DNA of 64,000 nt from Bog-473 sp963736525 (GCA_963736525.1 CAVTPF010000025.1:1-64000); one strand, 5' to 3'. Positions 8,065-16,478 are shown, numbered from the stretch's first letter. Notes: generated by a model from the sequence alone, not told the origin. Made by a program: numbers and translations.

Positions 8065-8101
8065 AAAAAGGCCCCCGGAGCAAATGCTCGACGGAGGCCT
8101 T
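8065..8101 (-). terminator. Intrinsic terminator in front of the HTH/rep operon
   Basis: Read leftward, AAGGCC (8101-8096) pairs with GGCCTT (8073-8068), with an inner GAGCA/TGCTC stem, followed by five T residues (8069-8065). It lies 72 bases before the HTH start, so it ends transcripts arriving from the integrase side, or acts as an attenuator if the operon promoter is upstream of it. Confidence 0.6.
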
Positions 8102-8157
8102 CTACTGAAATCGGTGCACATCTCAGGCGGATTGTAGAGAATGTCTATCAAAAGTTG

Positions 8158-8177
8158 GGGACATTTGCAAGTCCCCT
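8158..8177. repeat. Short hairpin GGGGAC-N8-GTCCCC
   Basis: A perfect 6-bp inverted repeat with an 8-base AT-rich loop, between the terminator and the long repeats. It may be a regulator site or part of the origin; no T-tract follows. Confidence 0.35.
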
Positions 8178-8303
8178 GGTCGAGGCTTCGACAATTGGGG
8201 CAAATCGAGCGCCTGACTCCGTCGCAGCAACATATGAGCTACTCCCGCCCACCATGCAGCCCGGGCGCCCCAGCGGCGCCCGCAATCGCGAGCGCCACAC
8301 AGC

Positions 8304-8634
8304 GGAAAACCCCTGGTTTCATCGTATCGAACGCGGTCGGTCTGGCCCCTGTTTTGCCTGGTCAGGTGGCTGGTGTCACGGTGTCACGGGTGTCCCGCAG
8401 CCAGACGATCTGCCCGCCACACAGGGAAAACCCCTATACCCATCGTATCGAAGGCATTCGCCGCGGCTTCTGTTTTCCCTGCTAGATGGGAGTTTCCACG
8501 GTTCCACGGTCACGCTGAATCTGGAGGCGTTCGGCTGCCGAACAGGGGGAAACCCCCCTATTTCCATCTTAGGAGATCCCACTTCGATGGCCTGTGTTTG
8601 CCCTGTTAGATGGCGGTTTTGTCGGTTTGTCGGT
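8304..8634. repeat. Three ~121-bp iteron-like direct repeats
   Basis: Three imperfect copies start at 8304, 8425 and 8548 (pitch 121 and 123 bases). Each holds, in order, box A GGAAAACCCC, box B ATCGTATCGAA (copies 1 and 2; decayed in 3), box C CTGTTTTCCCTG-like followed by an AGATGG-like stretch, and box D, an 8-9-base unit repeated twice (8372-8389, 8492-8509, 8615-8633). In copy 2, CAGGGAAAAC (8422-8431) and GTTTTCCCTG (8472-8481) are a perfect 10-bp inverted repeat around 40 bases. No coding frame is convincing. Best guess: replication origin iterons or a binding array for the small HTH proteins or the integrase. Confidence 0.8.
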
Positions 8635-8646
8635 CGTTGCGGCTGC

Positions 8647-8901
8647 TCAGGCCCAGCCCCGCAGGATCTCCTTGTCGACGAGGCGCTGAGGCCGTTCGAC
8701 GCCGCGGCGCTGGTGGTACTTCTCGCAGGCATAGCAGCGGCCCGACGACCTGAGTGTCTTGGGCAGCCGGCAGTTAGAGCAAACCGCCCCCTCGGGGAAA
8801 TCGGCCTCCACGAGCCATCGCTCGGTACGCAGAATCGCCAGGTCCCGCGTACTGAGGTTGCGCTCCCAGTCGGGACGGTCGTCCAACTCGTCAGCGGTCA
8901 C
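8647..8901 (-). CDS. Small zinc-ribbon protein coupled to integrase
   Basis: An 84-residue protein starting at a GTG that overlaps the integrase stop (GTGA). Residues 41-60 contain two CxxC pairs (CSNC and CYAC, 13 residues apart), a typical zinc-ribbon spacing. The N-terminal 38 residues are acidic with a Trp-containing helix. It is translated with the integrase, so it may assist recombination, but no family could be named with confidence. Confidence 0.6.
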   Translation of the reverse strand: MTADELDDRPDWERNLSTRDLAILRTERWLVEADFPEGAVCSNCRLPKTLRSSGRCYACEKYHQRRGVERPQRLVDKEILRGWA

Positions 8902-10064
8902 GATCCTGTCCCAGCCTTGGTCGGCGCCAGCGAGCGGCCGAGGGATTCGGCCGCCGCCAGGTCCCGCTGGGGCAGCATATGGGCGTAGACCTTGAGCGTC
9001 GTTGAGGCGTCGGCATGGCCGAGCCGCCCGGCCACGGTACGAACGTCCTGGCCGTCGCCGATCATGGCGCTGGCCGCGAAATGACGCAAGGCATGGAGGT
9101 GGGTGTCGACCCCGGCTCTATCGGCAACGGCCCGCACGTAGTGGCTGGCGGTGTCGGGTGAGATCGGGTCCACCAGGTCATAGGTGAGGATGGGCGTCTC
9201 GTCCAAGAGCGCCAGGCCGACGTCCGCGGCTCGGGCCTCAAGGCGGAGCCGCTGCCGGCGCAGCACCTCGAGCCCGAACTCGCCCAGAGCGATCCGGCGG
9301 ACCCCGTGCGTCTTGGTGGATTTGAAGATGTGCTGACCGTCGACCACGGCATAGGACCGTTCGATCGACAACGTCCCCATGGCCTCATTCACATCGCCCC
9401 AACGCAGGCCACAGAGCTCCCCGCGCCGCGCCCCGGTGACGGCGGCGAGGGCGATAAATGCAGCCATGTCCGGGTCGTCCTGCTCGGCGGTCTCGATCAG
9501 GAGCTGCACATCTTCGACGGACGGCACCTCTTTGGACGTGGACGCCACCGAGGGCGCGGTGGCCGCTAAGGCCGGGTCCTGGCCCTTGATCTCGCCCCAC
9601 TTCACGCCCTGCTTCGTTGCTGCAGCGATGACGGCGTGTGTGCGTCGAACCGACGATGCCGAGAGGGGTCGATTGCCACGGGTCATCAACGACACGTAGA
9701 AGTCGTCGAGAACCTTGCCGTCGAGGTCCCGCAAAAGCACGTCGCCCAGCACCGGCCGGATGTTCTTCTCGATCGTCCGCTTGTGCTCTCGCACCGTGGT
9801 CGGAGAAAGGCTCTTGATCGTGGTGGCGTGCGCCAGCCAGCGGTCGAGCAGCGACCCCAGGGTGATGTCGGGTCCCTCGTGCTGGCCGCCCGTGACCTCG
9901 GCGACGAGTTCGGCGAGCTTCGAGTCAGCCAGGGCGGCGTTGCCCGTGACGGTCCGTGACACGTACCGGGGCTTCCCTGTGATCGGGTTCCGGCCGGCGT
10001 GGACTCGTAGCTCCCAGACGGCCGTCTTGCCTCGGCCACGAACATTCCTGCGGGATCCTTTCAC
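8898..10064 (-). CDS. int: Tyrosine recombinase (phage-type integrase)
   Basis: A 388-residue integrase. It has an N-terminal arm-binding region (WELRVHAGRNPITGKPRYVS), a core-binding SAM-like domain (about residues 68-155) and the catalytic domain with Arg in TGARRGELCGLRW, His-x-x-Arg in HALRHF, His in GRLGHAD and the Tyr nucleophile in TTLKVYAHML. The GTG at 10064 is chosen because VKGSRRN is the usual integrase N-terminus; an ATG at 10106 would add 14 unusual residues. A TACGAT box ends seven bases before the GTG, so the mRNA may be leaderless. It catalyses insertion into the adjacent tRNA-Thr. Confidence 0.92.
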   Translation of the reverse strand: MKGSRRNVRGRGKTAVWELRVHAGRNPITGKPRYVSRTVTGNAALADSKLAELVAEVTGGQHEGPDITLGSLLDRWLAHATTIKSLSPTTVREHKRTIEKNIRPVLGDVLLRDLDGKVLDDFYVSLMTRGNRPLSASSVRRTHAVIAAATKQGVKWGEIKGQDPALAATAPSVASTSKEVPSVEDVQLLIETAEQDDPDMAAFIALAAVTGARRGELCGLRWGDVNEAMGTLSIERSYAVVDGQHIFKSTKTHGVRRIALGEFGLEVLRRQRLRLEARAADVGLALLDETPILTYDLVDPISPDTASHYVRAVADRAGVDTHLHALRHFAASAMIGDGQDVRTVAGRLGHADASTTLKVYAHMLPQRDLAAAESLGRSLAPTKAGTGS

Positions 10065-10128
10065 AAGGTCAATCGTACAGGATATGGGACAAATATGGGG
10101 TGTCATTTTGCCGATACCCCGTCTGAAC

Positions 10129-10204
10129 TGGAGCCTGAGAGGAGATTCGAACTCCTGACCTGCGCATTACGAGTGCGCTGCTCTACCGACTGAGCTACCC
10201 AGGC
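10129..10204 (-). tRNA. tRNA-Thr(CGT), integration site
   Basis: The cloverleaf folds fully: acceptor GCCTGGG/CTCAGGC, D arm GCTC/GAGC, anticodon stem GCGCA/TGCGC with loop CTCGTAA (anticodon CGT, Thr codon ACG) and T arm AGGAG/CTCCT. A discriminator T and CCA are encoded at 10132-10129. The 3' end faces the element, so this copy is one attachment site. The other tRNA in the window lacks encoded CCA, so the last bases here may be element-derived. Confidence 0.95.
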
Positions 10205-10555
10205 AGCCGCGACCGCCCCACCTGGACACACGGGCGCTAGACCCGGCAGGACGACGGTGGATCAGTGTACGCGAGGCCGGGAGGATAGGGACCCGGGTGG
10301 GATGCCGTGGGCCGGGCACCTCTGCGCAGTGCGCCCGCCGGGCCCATCCGCCCAGTTCAAGGGCTCACAGCGCAGAAGCCCGCCCCGGCTGGGCGCATGG
10401 GGCCGCTGGTCCACGACCAGTGCCACGCGTCTGCAACGGCGCTGCAAGCACCGCGGCGCACAGTGGACGGCGAGACGATGGCCAGAGGTGGCCCACGCGC
10501 CCGTCCCCCAAGGAGGGCGCACTGTCTCGCAGAGATCTCGTACAGAAGAAGGACG
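10205..10555. other. Intergenic, no gene seen
   Basis: Chromosomal sequence between tRNA-Thr and the first cyclic-nucleotide-binding gene. The open frames that run through it merely extend the downstream genes and have no start signals. It must hold the tRNA promoter and the promoter of the downstream genes; I recognise no clear boxes. Confidence 0.4.
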
Positions 10556-11047
10556 ATGCAGGTGGTATGCACCCTGGGAAGGCAGGCAACCGTGGACCGG
10601 CTGCGGGCGGTCGACGTCTTACGGGCGTGCTCGCGCTCCCAGCTGCAGCAGGTCGCCCGCCTCGCCGAGCGCGTGCAGGTGAGCGAGGGGGAGGTCCTCG
10701 CCCGGGAGGGGCGCATCGGCCGGGAGTTCTTCCTGATCCTCTCCGGCACGGTCGCGGTGACCCAGCGCGGCCGGCGGGTCAACACCCTCGGCCCGGGAGA
10801 CTTCTTCGGGGAAATCGCCGCCATCAACCCCGGACCCCGGAACGCGACCGTGACGGCCCTCTCCGAGCTCGACGTGCTCATCATCGGGCCACGCGAGTTC
10901 GCCTCCATGGCCGACATCCCGGGCTTCCGGTCCGCGCTGTTCCAGAGCATGGCCCGCCGGCTGCGCACCGTGGACGCCCAGCTCGTGGCTGCGCTCGACG
11001 AGCAGGACGCAGGGGTCGCTCGTCCGGCACCCTCCGGCCCGGAGTGA
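10556..11047 (+). CDS. Stand-alone cyclic-nucleotide-binding domain protein A
   Basis: A 163-residue protein consisting of one Crp-type cNMP-binding domain without DNA-binding or enzyme domain. The phosphate-binding cassette is recognisable as FFGEIAAINPGPRNATVTA, with the Glu and Arg that contact the ribose and phosphate in cAMP-binding members. The ATG at 10556 has a GAAGG ribosome-binding site; upstream in-frame starts do not. A paralog follows 98 bases later. Proteins of this kind may act as cAMP-responsive partners of other proteins; no target is evident here. Confidence 0.75.
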   Translation: MQVVCTLGRQATVDRLRAVDVLRACSRSQLQQVARLAERVQVSEGEVLAREGRIGREFFLILSGTVAVTQRGRRVNTLGPGDFFGEIAAINPGPRNATVTALSELDVLIIGPREFASMADIPGFRSALFQSMARRLRTVDAQLVAALDEQDAGVARPAPSGPE

Positions 11048-11145
11048 TCCGGGCTCCTCGGGAGACCGGGGGATCGGAAGACGGGCGTCCTGCGCTCGGA
11101 CCGCCTACGGTGACGAGGGTCGCACGAGCAGAGGCGAGGGGCGCG

Positions 11146-11643
11146 ATGGGTGCACAGGCCGAGAGTGACGAGTGGGCGAGCTCCCTGCGCCTGCAGGGGG
11201 TGCCCTGGTTCGCCGCCTGCACGGAGGAACAGCTGAACGAGCTGGCCCGGATCGCCGAGCGCCTGGACATTCAGGCCGGTGAGGTCATCCTGCGCGAGGG
11301 TCGTCTCGGCCGCGAGCTCTTCGTCATCCTCGACGGCAAGGCGACGGTGACGCGTGACGGGCGCGTGGTCAACCGGCTCCAGGCGGGTGACTACTTCGGC
11401 GAGCTCTCAGCCATTGAGGCGGCGCCGCGCAGCGCCACCGTGACGGCGGCGACCGATCTCGACGTCCTGATCATCGGCCCCCGCGAGTTCGAGGCCATGA
11501 TGGAGATCCCCGGATTCCGCAATGCGCTGCTCATAGGCATGAGCCGCCGGATCCGTGAGGCCGACGACAAGCTGGCCGCCTACGCAGACAGCGCGGACGA
11601 AGCACGGGGACGGCCGGGAGGCGACGGCTCGGGCGGCGGCTGA
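11146..11643 (+). CDS. Stand-alone cyclic-nucleotide-binding domain protein B
   Basis: A 165-residue paralog of the preceding gene, sharing for example ATVTA, DVLIIGPREF and IPGFR blocks, so a tandem duplication is clear. The binding cassette YFGELSAIEAAPRSATVTA keeps the Glu and Arg. The ATG at 11146 follows GAGGGG. The C-terminus is a short charged, Gly-rich tail. It ends ten bases before the convergent SARP gene. Function as a cAMP or cGMP sensor is inferred from the family; no effector domain is present. Confidence 0.75.
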   Translation: MGAQAESDEWASSLRLQGVPWFAACTEEQLNELARIAERLDIQAGEVILREGRLGRELFVILDGKATVTRDGRVVNRLQAGDYFGELSAIEAAPRSATVTAATDLDVLIIGPREFEAMMEIPGFRNALLIGMSRRIREADDKLAAYADSADEARGRPGGDGSGGG

Positions 11644-11652
11644 CCCGCCCGG

Positions 11653-14600
11653 TCAGCCCGGTTCGGCTGCCATGCGGGCCAGTCGGCTCAGTCCCATGCG
11701 CACTGCCGCTTCCTCGGCACTGCGCAGGAGGACCGCTGTTCGCTCCTCTTGCCCCCTCCGGCCACGTCGGCGCAGCGTCCGGGCCAGATCCACCTCCGCT
11801 GCCACCACGAAGGGCCAGGAGTGCATGCGGTGGGCCAGGCGCAGCGCAGCCTCGAAATGGACCTCTGCCAACGCCAGGTCGCCCATCGCCGTCGCCACGA
11901 TCCCGAGATACTGGTCGGCCGGCCCGACACACGCGGCCGCCGGGGCACGGATCACGATGGCCGAGCCGGCGTAGGGGCGCAATGACTCGTAGACGCGCAC
12001 CGCCTCGTGACGGGACCGAGTGCCGATGGCGCCGCAGGCGGCCGCGGCCAAGGCGAGGGACACACCCTCGCTCTGGTCTTGGGCGACGTTCTGCCAGCCG
12101 ATGTCCGACAGCGCGCGCAGCTGCACCAGCGCCTCGTCGATCTCACCCGCCTCGGCGTGGAGGAGCGCGAGGGCGGCCCCCACCATCTGGTAGCGGGCCG
12201 GTGCCTGCGCAATGACGTCGCGGAACGTGCTCTCGAGAGACGTTAACTCGTCACGCTGCCACCATGTCCACATCATGAGGGCACCGTAGAAGCTGTAGAC
12301 CAGCTCGCTCGAGCCCTCCGCCACCTGCATTGCCCGCAGCCCCAACGATGCCCCCGACTCGAAGTCCCCCGCGATGAGCGCCATCATGGCGGCGAGGTTC
12401 ACGGCGTACGAGGACTCGAGAGGATGGACCGGACCGGTGTCGCGGGCCTCGAACCGCGCGATCTCGCGGTTGACGGCATCGACGTCGCCCTGCGCCAGCA
12501 GCTCGCGGATGCGCCACATGTGTCCGTGCAACGCCAGCATCTCGTCACCGATGTCGTCGGCGATCTCCCCGAGCTCGATCCCCGCCGCCAGCCGCTCGGG
12601 TGCCGGTTCGATGCCCCACAGGTCATGCATCCGTGCGTTCAACGCATAGCCGAGGGCGGGGCGGTCCCCCAGGCGCCGGGCCATGGCGACCGCTTCGCTG
12701 TTGAGCGCGAGGGAGCGCTGCAGCGCGTCGCGTGCGCGTGCTCCGGTGGCGTAGACGATGACCAGTCCGAGGCGCGCCGTCACCATGGCGCGCAGGTGGG
12801 AGTCCTCCTCGGGCAGCATGGCATGGGCATCCTCCAGGAGTTGCACCTGGTCCTCGTTGGCCTCGACGATGCCGAGGTAGCTCGATGGCCCGGCGCAGAG
12901 GGCGACGGTGGCCACGCGCGCAGGGTCGGCCATGGCGCGCGCCAGGGTCGCCGCCCGGTCGAGGGTCACGTTGCCCCCCGCCGTGTCACCAGCCCGGTTC
13001 TGCGCCTCCGCCAGGGCGACCAACGCATCGCAGCGGGACGCCAGGTCGTCGCGTGGTCCGAACCGCTCGGCCACCTCGAGGCTGCGGGTGAAGTGCTCCA
13101 CGGCCTCCTCGAAGGCGAGCAGCCGGAGCGCCCGCTCCCCCGCCGCGGTGCAGTAGTGGATCGCCTTGTCGGCGTCGGCCAGGGGCGCACCCATGTAGTA
13201 GTGGTGGGCCAGCTCGTTGAAGTAGGCGTCGAGCTCGTTCGCGTGCGCCCGCTCCGTGGCCACGGCGATCTTGTGGTGGTAGCGCACCCGTCGTCCGCGC
13301 AGCAGCTCGCCGTAGATAGCCTCGCGCACGAGCGCATGGCTGAAGCAATAGCGGTCGAGGACCTCCTCGCCGACACGGCGCAGCAGGCGTGACTCCTCGG
13401 CGCGGTCCAAGGCATCGAGACGCTGGCCGGGCGTCAGCTGGGCCGCCTCGGCGACGATGGCCGCCTCACATTCGGCCCCGGCCACCGCCGCCGCCTGCAG
13501 CAGATAGATCGCGTCCTCGGGCAGCCGGGAGACGCGGCGCGCGACGAGCTCGCGAATGGCCTCGGGCGGGTTGAGGTTGGGCGGCACCGGGGCGTCGCCC
13601 TCACCGCGGGCCTCGCTCTCGCTGTAGCGCAGCTGTCGGAGCATCTCGTCGAGGAACAGCGGGTTACCGTCGGTCAGCTGGTACAGCTGCCCAACGAGAT
13701 CCGGGGTCGCACCGGGCCAGCCCGACACGAGCTCCTCCACCGCGGCGGGGCTCAGGCCCTCCAGGTGCACGGCCTCGACCCGATGCAAGGCACGGAAGTC
13801 CGCCAGCACCGGACGCAGGCGGTGATCGGATGGCACCTCGGTGTCGGTGTACATCCCGACGATCCCGAACCTGGCGTCGTCGATGGTCTGCAGGACGTGG
13901 CGCAACAGGAGCAGGGTCGGTTGGTCGGCCTGATGCAGGTCGTCGACCACCAACAGCAGGGGACCGGCCGCGGAGAGTTCGTGCAGCGTGGCCGCCACGG
14001 CCTCGAAGAAGCGGTAGCGCTCTCTCTCTGGGTCTGCCGCGCCCTCGTCCAGCGAAGGGGCGTAGTCGCGCAGGCGGAGCACGAGCCGGGAGAGCTCGGT
14101 CAGCTGCCACTCCGGCATCTGCGAGATCCGATCGGCCGAGACCGACTGGAAGTACCGGCCGAGAGCCTCGGCGAAGGGCTGGAAGGGTGCGACGGGATCC
14201 TCATCGCACCGGCCCCAGAGAACCAACGTCCCATCCGCCTCGGCGATACGTGCGAGCTCGGCCACCAGGCGCGTCTTGCCGATGCCGTGGTCACCGTCCA
14301 CCAGCAACAGCCGCCGGTCGCCCGCGCCCACCGACGCCCACCAGCTGCACACGAGCGCCGCTTCCCGCTCGCGGCCCACCAGTGGGCCGTCGTTGGGTGC
14401 GGTGGGCACCCGCACGCGGTACGCCACGGGCGGGGGCGTCGGCGCGCCGTCCGCTGCGGTGGCGGCAGGCTCGGGCGGTGCGGGGAAGTCGAGGGCGGGA
14501 TCCTGGGTCAAGATGGCGTGCTCCAACCAGGTGGCGTCATGACCCGGCTCGATGCCCAGCTCGGCCACCAGGATGGAGCGCAGCTCCTGGAAGACGCGCA

Positions 14601-15297
14601 ATGCCTCGGCCTGCCGGCCCGAGCGGTACAGCGCCAGCATGCGCTGCGACCACAGTCGTTCGCGCATCGGGTTGGCGCTGGTCAGCGACTCCAGCTCTCC
14701 GATGAGGGCCTGGTGCCGGCCTCTCGTCAGCTCGGCGTCGATCCTCGTCTCCTCTGCGGACAGCAAGAGCTCCTCGAGCCGGCGCGCCTCGGCCCGCGCG
14801 AAGGGCTCGTCGCGCACTTCGCTGTAGGCGGAGCCACGCCACAACCCCGCCGCTTCCTCCAGCACGGCAACGGCATCGCTCGGCCGGCGTCGCCCCAGCA
14901 ACTGACGACCCTCCGCCACGAGCTGTTCGAACCGGTGCGCGTCGGTGACCTCCGCCGGGACCTCCAGGACGTACCCCGGGACCCGGGTCACGATGATGTC
15001 CTCCAGCGCGCCGGCATGCCGGAGCCGCTTGCGCACGCGCGAGATGGTGGATCGCAGCGCGATCTCCGCCCCCTGCCCGTCGTGCTCGCCCCACAGGGAG
15101 TCCACCAGCCGGTCGACCGACACGACCAGGCCCCGGTCGATGAGAAGCCGGGCGACGAGCGCCCTGGCCTTGATCCCTCCGATGTCGACCGCCTGTCCAC
15201 CCAGCGACACCTCGAGCGGGCCCAGGACGCGGACGTGCACCGCGGCAGCGCCCGATCCCCGCCGACTCGTCCCATTCGCGGAATCGCTCCCCGACAT
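11653..15297 (-). CDS. SARP/BTAD-type transcriptional regulator with STAND ATPase and TPR region
   Basis: A 1214-residue regulator of the AfsR type. Residues 20-113 form an OmpR-like winged helix (HVRVLGPLEVSLGGQ to VTRVPGYVLEV), followed by a bacterial transcriptional activation domain (about 115-260). An ATPase follows, with Walker A GDHGIGKT and Walker B LLLVVDDLHQAD; the last 550 residues are helical TPR-like repeats. The ATG at 15297 is chosen because the winged helix starts soon after; an upstream extension overlaps holB. Such proteins integrate a signal through the STAND/TPR part and activate a target promoter. No biosynthetic cluster is adjacent, so the regulon is unknown. Confidence 0.88.
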   Translation of the reverse strand: MSGSDSANGTSRRGSGAAAVHVRVLGPLEVSLGGQAVDIGGIKARALVARLLIDRGLVVSVDRLVDSLWGEHDGQGAEIALRSTISRVRKRLRHAGALEDIIVTRVPGYVLEVPAEVTDAHRFEQLVAEGRQLLGRRRPSDAVAVLEEAAGLWRGSAYSEVRDEPFARAEARRLEELLLSAEETRIDAELTRGRHQALIGELESLTSANPMRERLWSQRMLALYRSGRQAEALRVFQELRSILVAELGIEPGHDATWLEHAILTQDPALDFPAPPEPAATAADGAPTPPPVAYRVRVPTAPNDGPLVGREREAALVCSWWASVGAGDRRLLLVDGDHGIGKTRLVAELARIAEADGTLVLWGRCDEDPVAPFQPFAEALGRYFQSVSADRISQMPEWQLTELSRLVLRLRDYAPSLDEGAADPERERYRFFEAVAATLHELSAAGPLLLVVDDLHQADQPTLLLLRHVLQTIDDARFGIVGMYTDTEVPSDHRLRPVLADFRALHRVEAVHLEGLSPAAVEELVSGWPGATPDLVGQLYQLTDGNPLFLDEMLRQLRYSESEARGEGDAPVPPNLNPPEAIRELVARRVSRLPEDAIYLLQAAAVAGAECEAAIVAEAAQLTPGQRLDALDRAEESRLLRRVGEEVLDRYCFSHALVREAIYGELLRGRRVRYHHKIAVATERAHANELDAYFNELAHHYYMGAPLADADKAIHYCTAAGERALRLLAFEEAVEHFTRSLEVAERFGPRDDLASRCDALVALAEAQNRAGDTAGGNVTLDRAATLARAMADPARVATVALCAGPSSYLGIVEANEDQVQLLEDAHAMLPEEDSHLRAMVTARLGLVIVYATGARARDALQRSLALNSEAVAMARRLGDRPALGYALNARMHDLWGIEPAPERLAAGIELGEIADDIGDEMLALHGHMWRIRELLAQGDVDAVNREIARFEARDTGPVHPLESSYAVNLAAMMALIAGDFESGASLGLRAMQVAEGSSELVYSFYGALMMWTWWQRDELTSLESTFRDVIAQAPARYQMVGAALALLHAEAGEIDEALVQLRALSDIGWQNVAQDQSEGVSLALAAAACGAIGTRSRHEAVRVYESLRPYAGSAIVIRAPAAACVGPADQYLGIVATAMGDLALAEVHFEAALRLAHRMHSWPFVVAAEVDLARTLRRRGRRGQEERTAVLLRSAEEAAVRMGLSRLARMAAEPG

Positions 15298-15383
15298 GCC
15301 CGCACTCCCGATCGCTCCTGTGGGCACGATGCTAGGCAGCGGCGGCCACCTCCGTTGCAGAAGACCGCCCGGTGGGGTCGCCG

Positions 15384-16478
15384 TCAGGCGGCCAGCGCCG
15401 CCAACCGCACGAAGAGGGACTGCAGCAGCAGGGCTTCGTTCGGGTTGCGCGGCAGGGCCTCGGCCGCCTCGGTGATCAGCCGGATCGCCGCCACCGCGCT
15501 CCGGACGTCCTCGTCGCCGACGCCCACGCCACCGTGCGACGCCGCGCCGCTGACCTTGCCTCGATACGTCCGGGCCAGGACGCCCAGACCCGCCCGGAGG
15601 GCGTCCGTGCGGAAGCGGCGTTCCTCGCGCTGGTGCTGCTCGACGATCTCCTTTCGCCCGGGCAGCGCGCGCTCGCCCATCTCCTTGGCCGCCGCCGCCA
15701 ACGACTCGATCTCCCGGGTGTGCACCGCCCGCAGCGGCTCCACCGAACGGTCGGCCGACTCGAGGACCCTCCGTGTCAGCCCGGCCGCGGTCGTGCCGGA
15801 CGTTGTGAGCTCCGCCGGTACGGACGCCCACAGCGCGACCCGGGCCGCCACGTCGGGATCGTCGACCATGACCCGCGCCCGCTCGGGGTTCCCGCCGCTG
15901 CTGTCCGCCACCACGGCCGCCATGTCCGTTGGCACGCCCGACTCGGCGAGCCAGTCCACCAGCACGTCCCGCGGCACCGGTGGGAACGCGATCTCGACGC
16001 AGCGGCTGGCCACGGTGGCCAGTTCGGGGACGAGCTCGTCGGCCAGGAGGACGAAGACGGTGTCCCCCGGCGGTTCCTCCAGTGTCTTCAACAGCGCCGG
16101 CGCACGCAGGGCGGCCAGGTGCACGTCGGTGACCACGATCACCTGACGGGACGAGTGCAGGGGGCGCCGCTGCGCCAGGGCCACGACCTGGCGGACGTCG
16201 GCAATGGAGATCGACGCACCACTGCGGCGGACGATGTGCAGGTCGGGATCGGTGCCGGCCAGCGCGGCGCGACACGTCTGGCACGCGCCGCAGCCCCCGT
16301 CCGGGCAGAGCAGCGCGGCCGCGAAGCCGTGGGCCGCCGCCAGGCCGCCGTTGCCGGCCGGGCCGCGGAAGAGGTACGCGTGGACCGGGTTGGCCGCCGC
16401 CGCGCACAAGGCGGTCACCGCCTCCTCCTGCCCGACCACGCCGGCGAAGAGTCCCGGGACGGGCCGTTCCCCGTTCAC
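15384..16478 (-). CDS. holB: DNA polymerase III delta' subunit
   Basis: A 364-residue clamp-loader subunit. It starts at a GTG overlapping the tmk stop (GTGA). It shows PVHAYLFRGPAGNG, a zinc-binding CPDGGCGACQTC, LLKTLEEPP and the SRC motif ASRCVEIAF. The P-loop reads GPAGNGGLA: the usual Lys-Ser/Thr is missing, which is tolerated because delta' acts as a stator and does not need ATP hydrolysis. Order topA-tmk-holB on one strand with overlaps is a familiar actinobacterial arrangement. The C-terminal third is the divergent helical collar region. Confidence 0.88.
   Translation of the reverse strand: MNGERPVPGLFAGVVGQEEAVTALCAAAANPVHAYLFRGPAGNGGLAAAHGFAAALLCPDGGCGACQTCRAALAGTDPDLHIVRRSGASISIADVRQVVALAQRRPLHSSRQVIVVTDVHLAALRAPALLKTLEEPPGDTVFVLLADELVPELATVASRCVEIAFPPVPRDVLVDWLAESGVPTDMAAVVADSSGGNPERARVMVDDPDVAARVALWASVPAELTTSGTTAAGLTRRVLESADRSVEPLRAVHTREIESLAAAAKEMGERALPGRKEIVEQHQREERRFRTDALRAGLGVLARTYRGKVSGAASHGGVGVGDEDVRSAVAAIRLITEAAEALPRNPNEALLLQSLFVRLAALAA

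Larger units (their letters stand above)
1..10132. mobile_element. Integrated phage- or satellite-like element, right portion
   Basis: A single-strand block of genes ends at the 3' end of tRNA-Thr and carries a tyrosine integrase next to that tRNA, Xis/AlpA-like HTH proteins, a RepA-like ATPase, a repeat block that looks like an origin or binding array, a serine resolvase, and small and large terminase subunits. Integrase plus tRNA 3' end is the classic integration arrangement. Replication genes resemble actinobacterial integrative elements, whereas the terminases point to phage packaging. No FtsK/TraB-like transfer gene, portal or capsid gene is visible, so prophage, packaging-dependent satellite or hybrid cannot be separated. 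The left attachment site is outside the window. Confidence 0.85.

Noticed and set aside
8304..8634. CRISPR array interpretation of the long repeats
   Set aside because: Three units of 121 bp with conserved interior boxes and no short repeat/unique spacer pattern; no cas gene nearby.
1..10132. Second attachment site (copy of the tRNA-Thr 3' end) inside the window
   Set aside because: No copy of the tRNA 3' half was found in the element part; it must lie to the left of the window.
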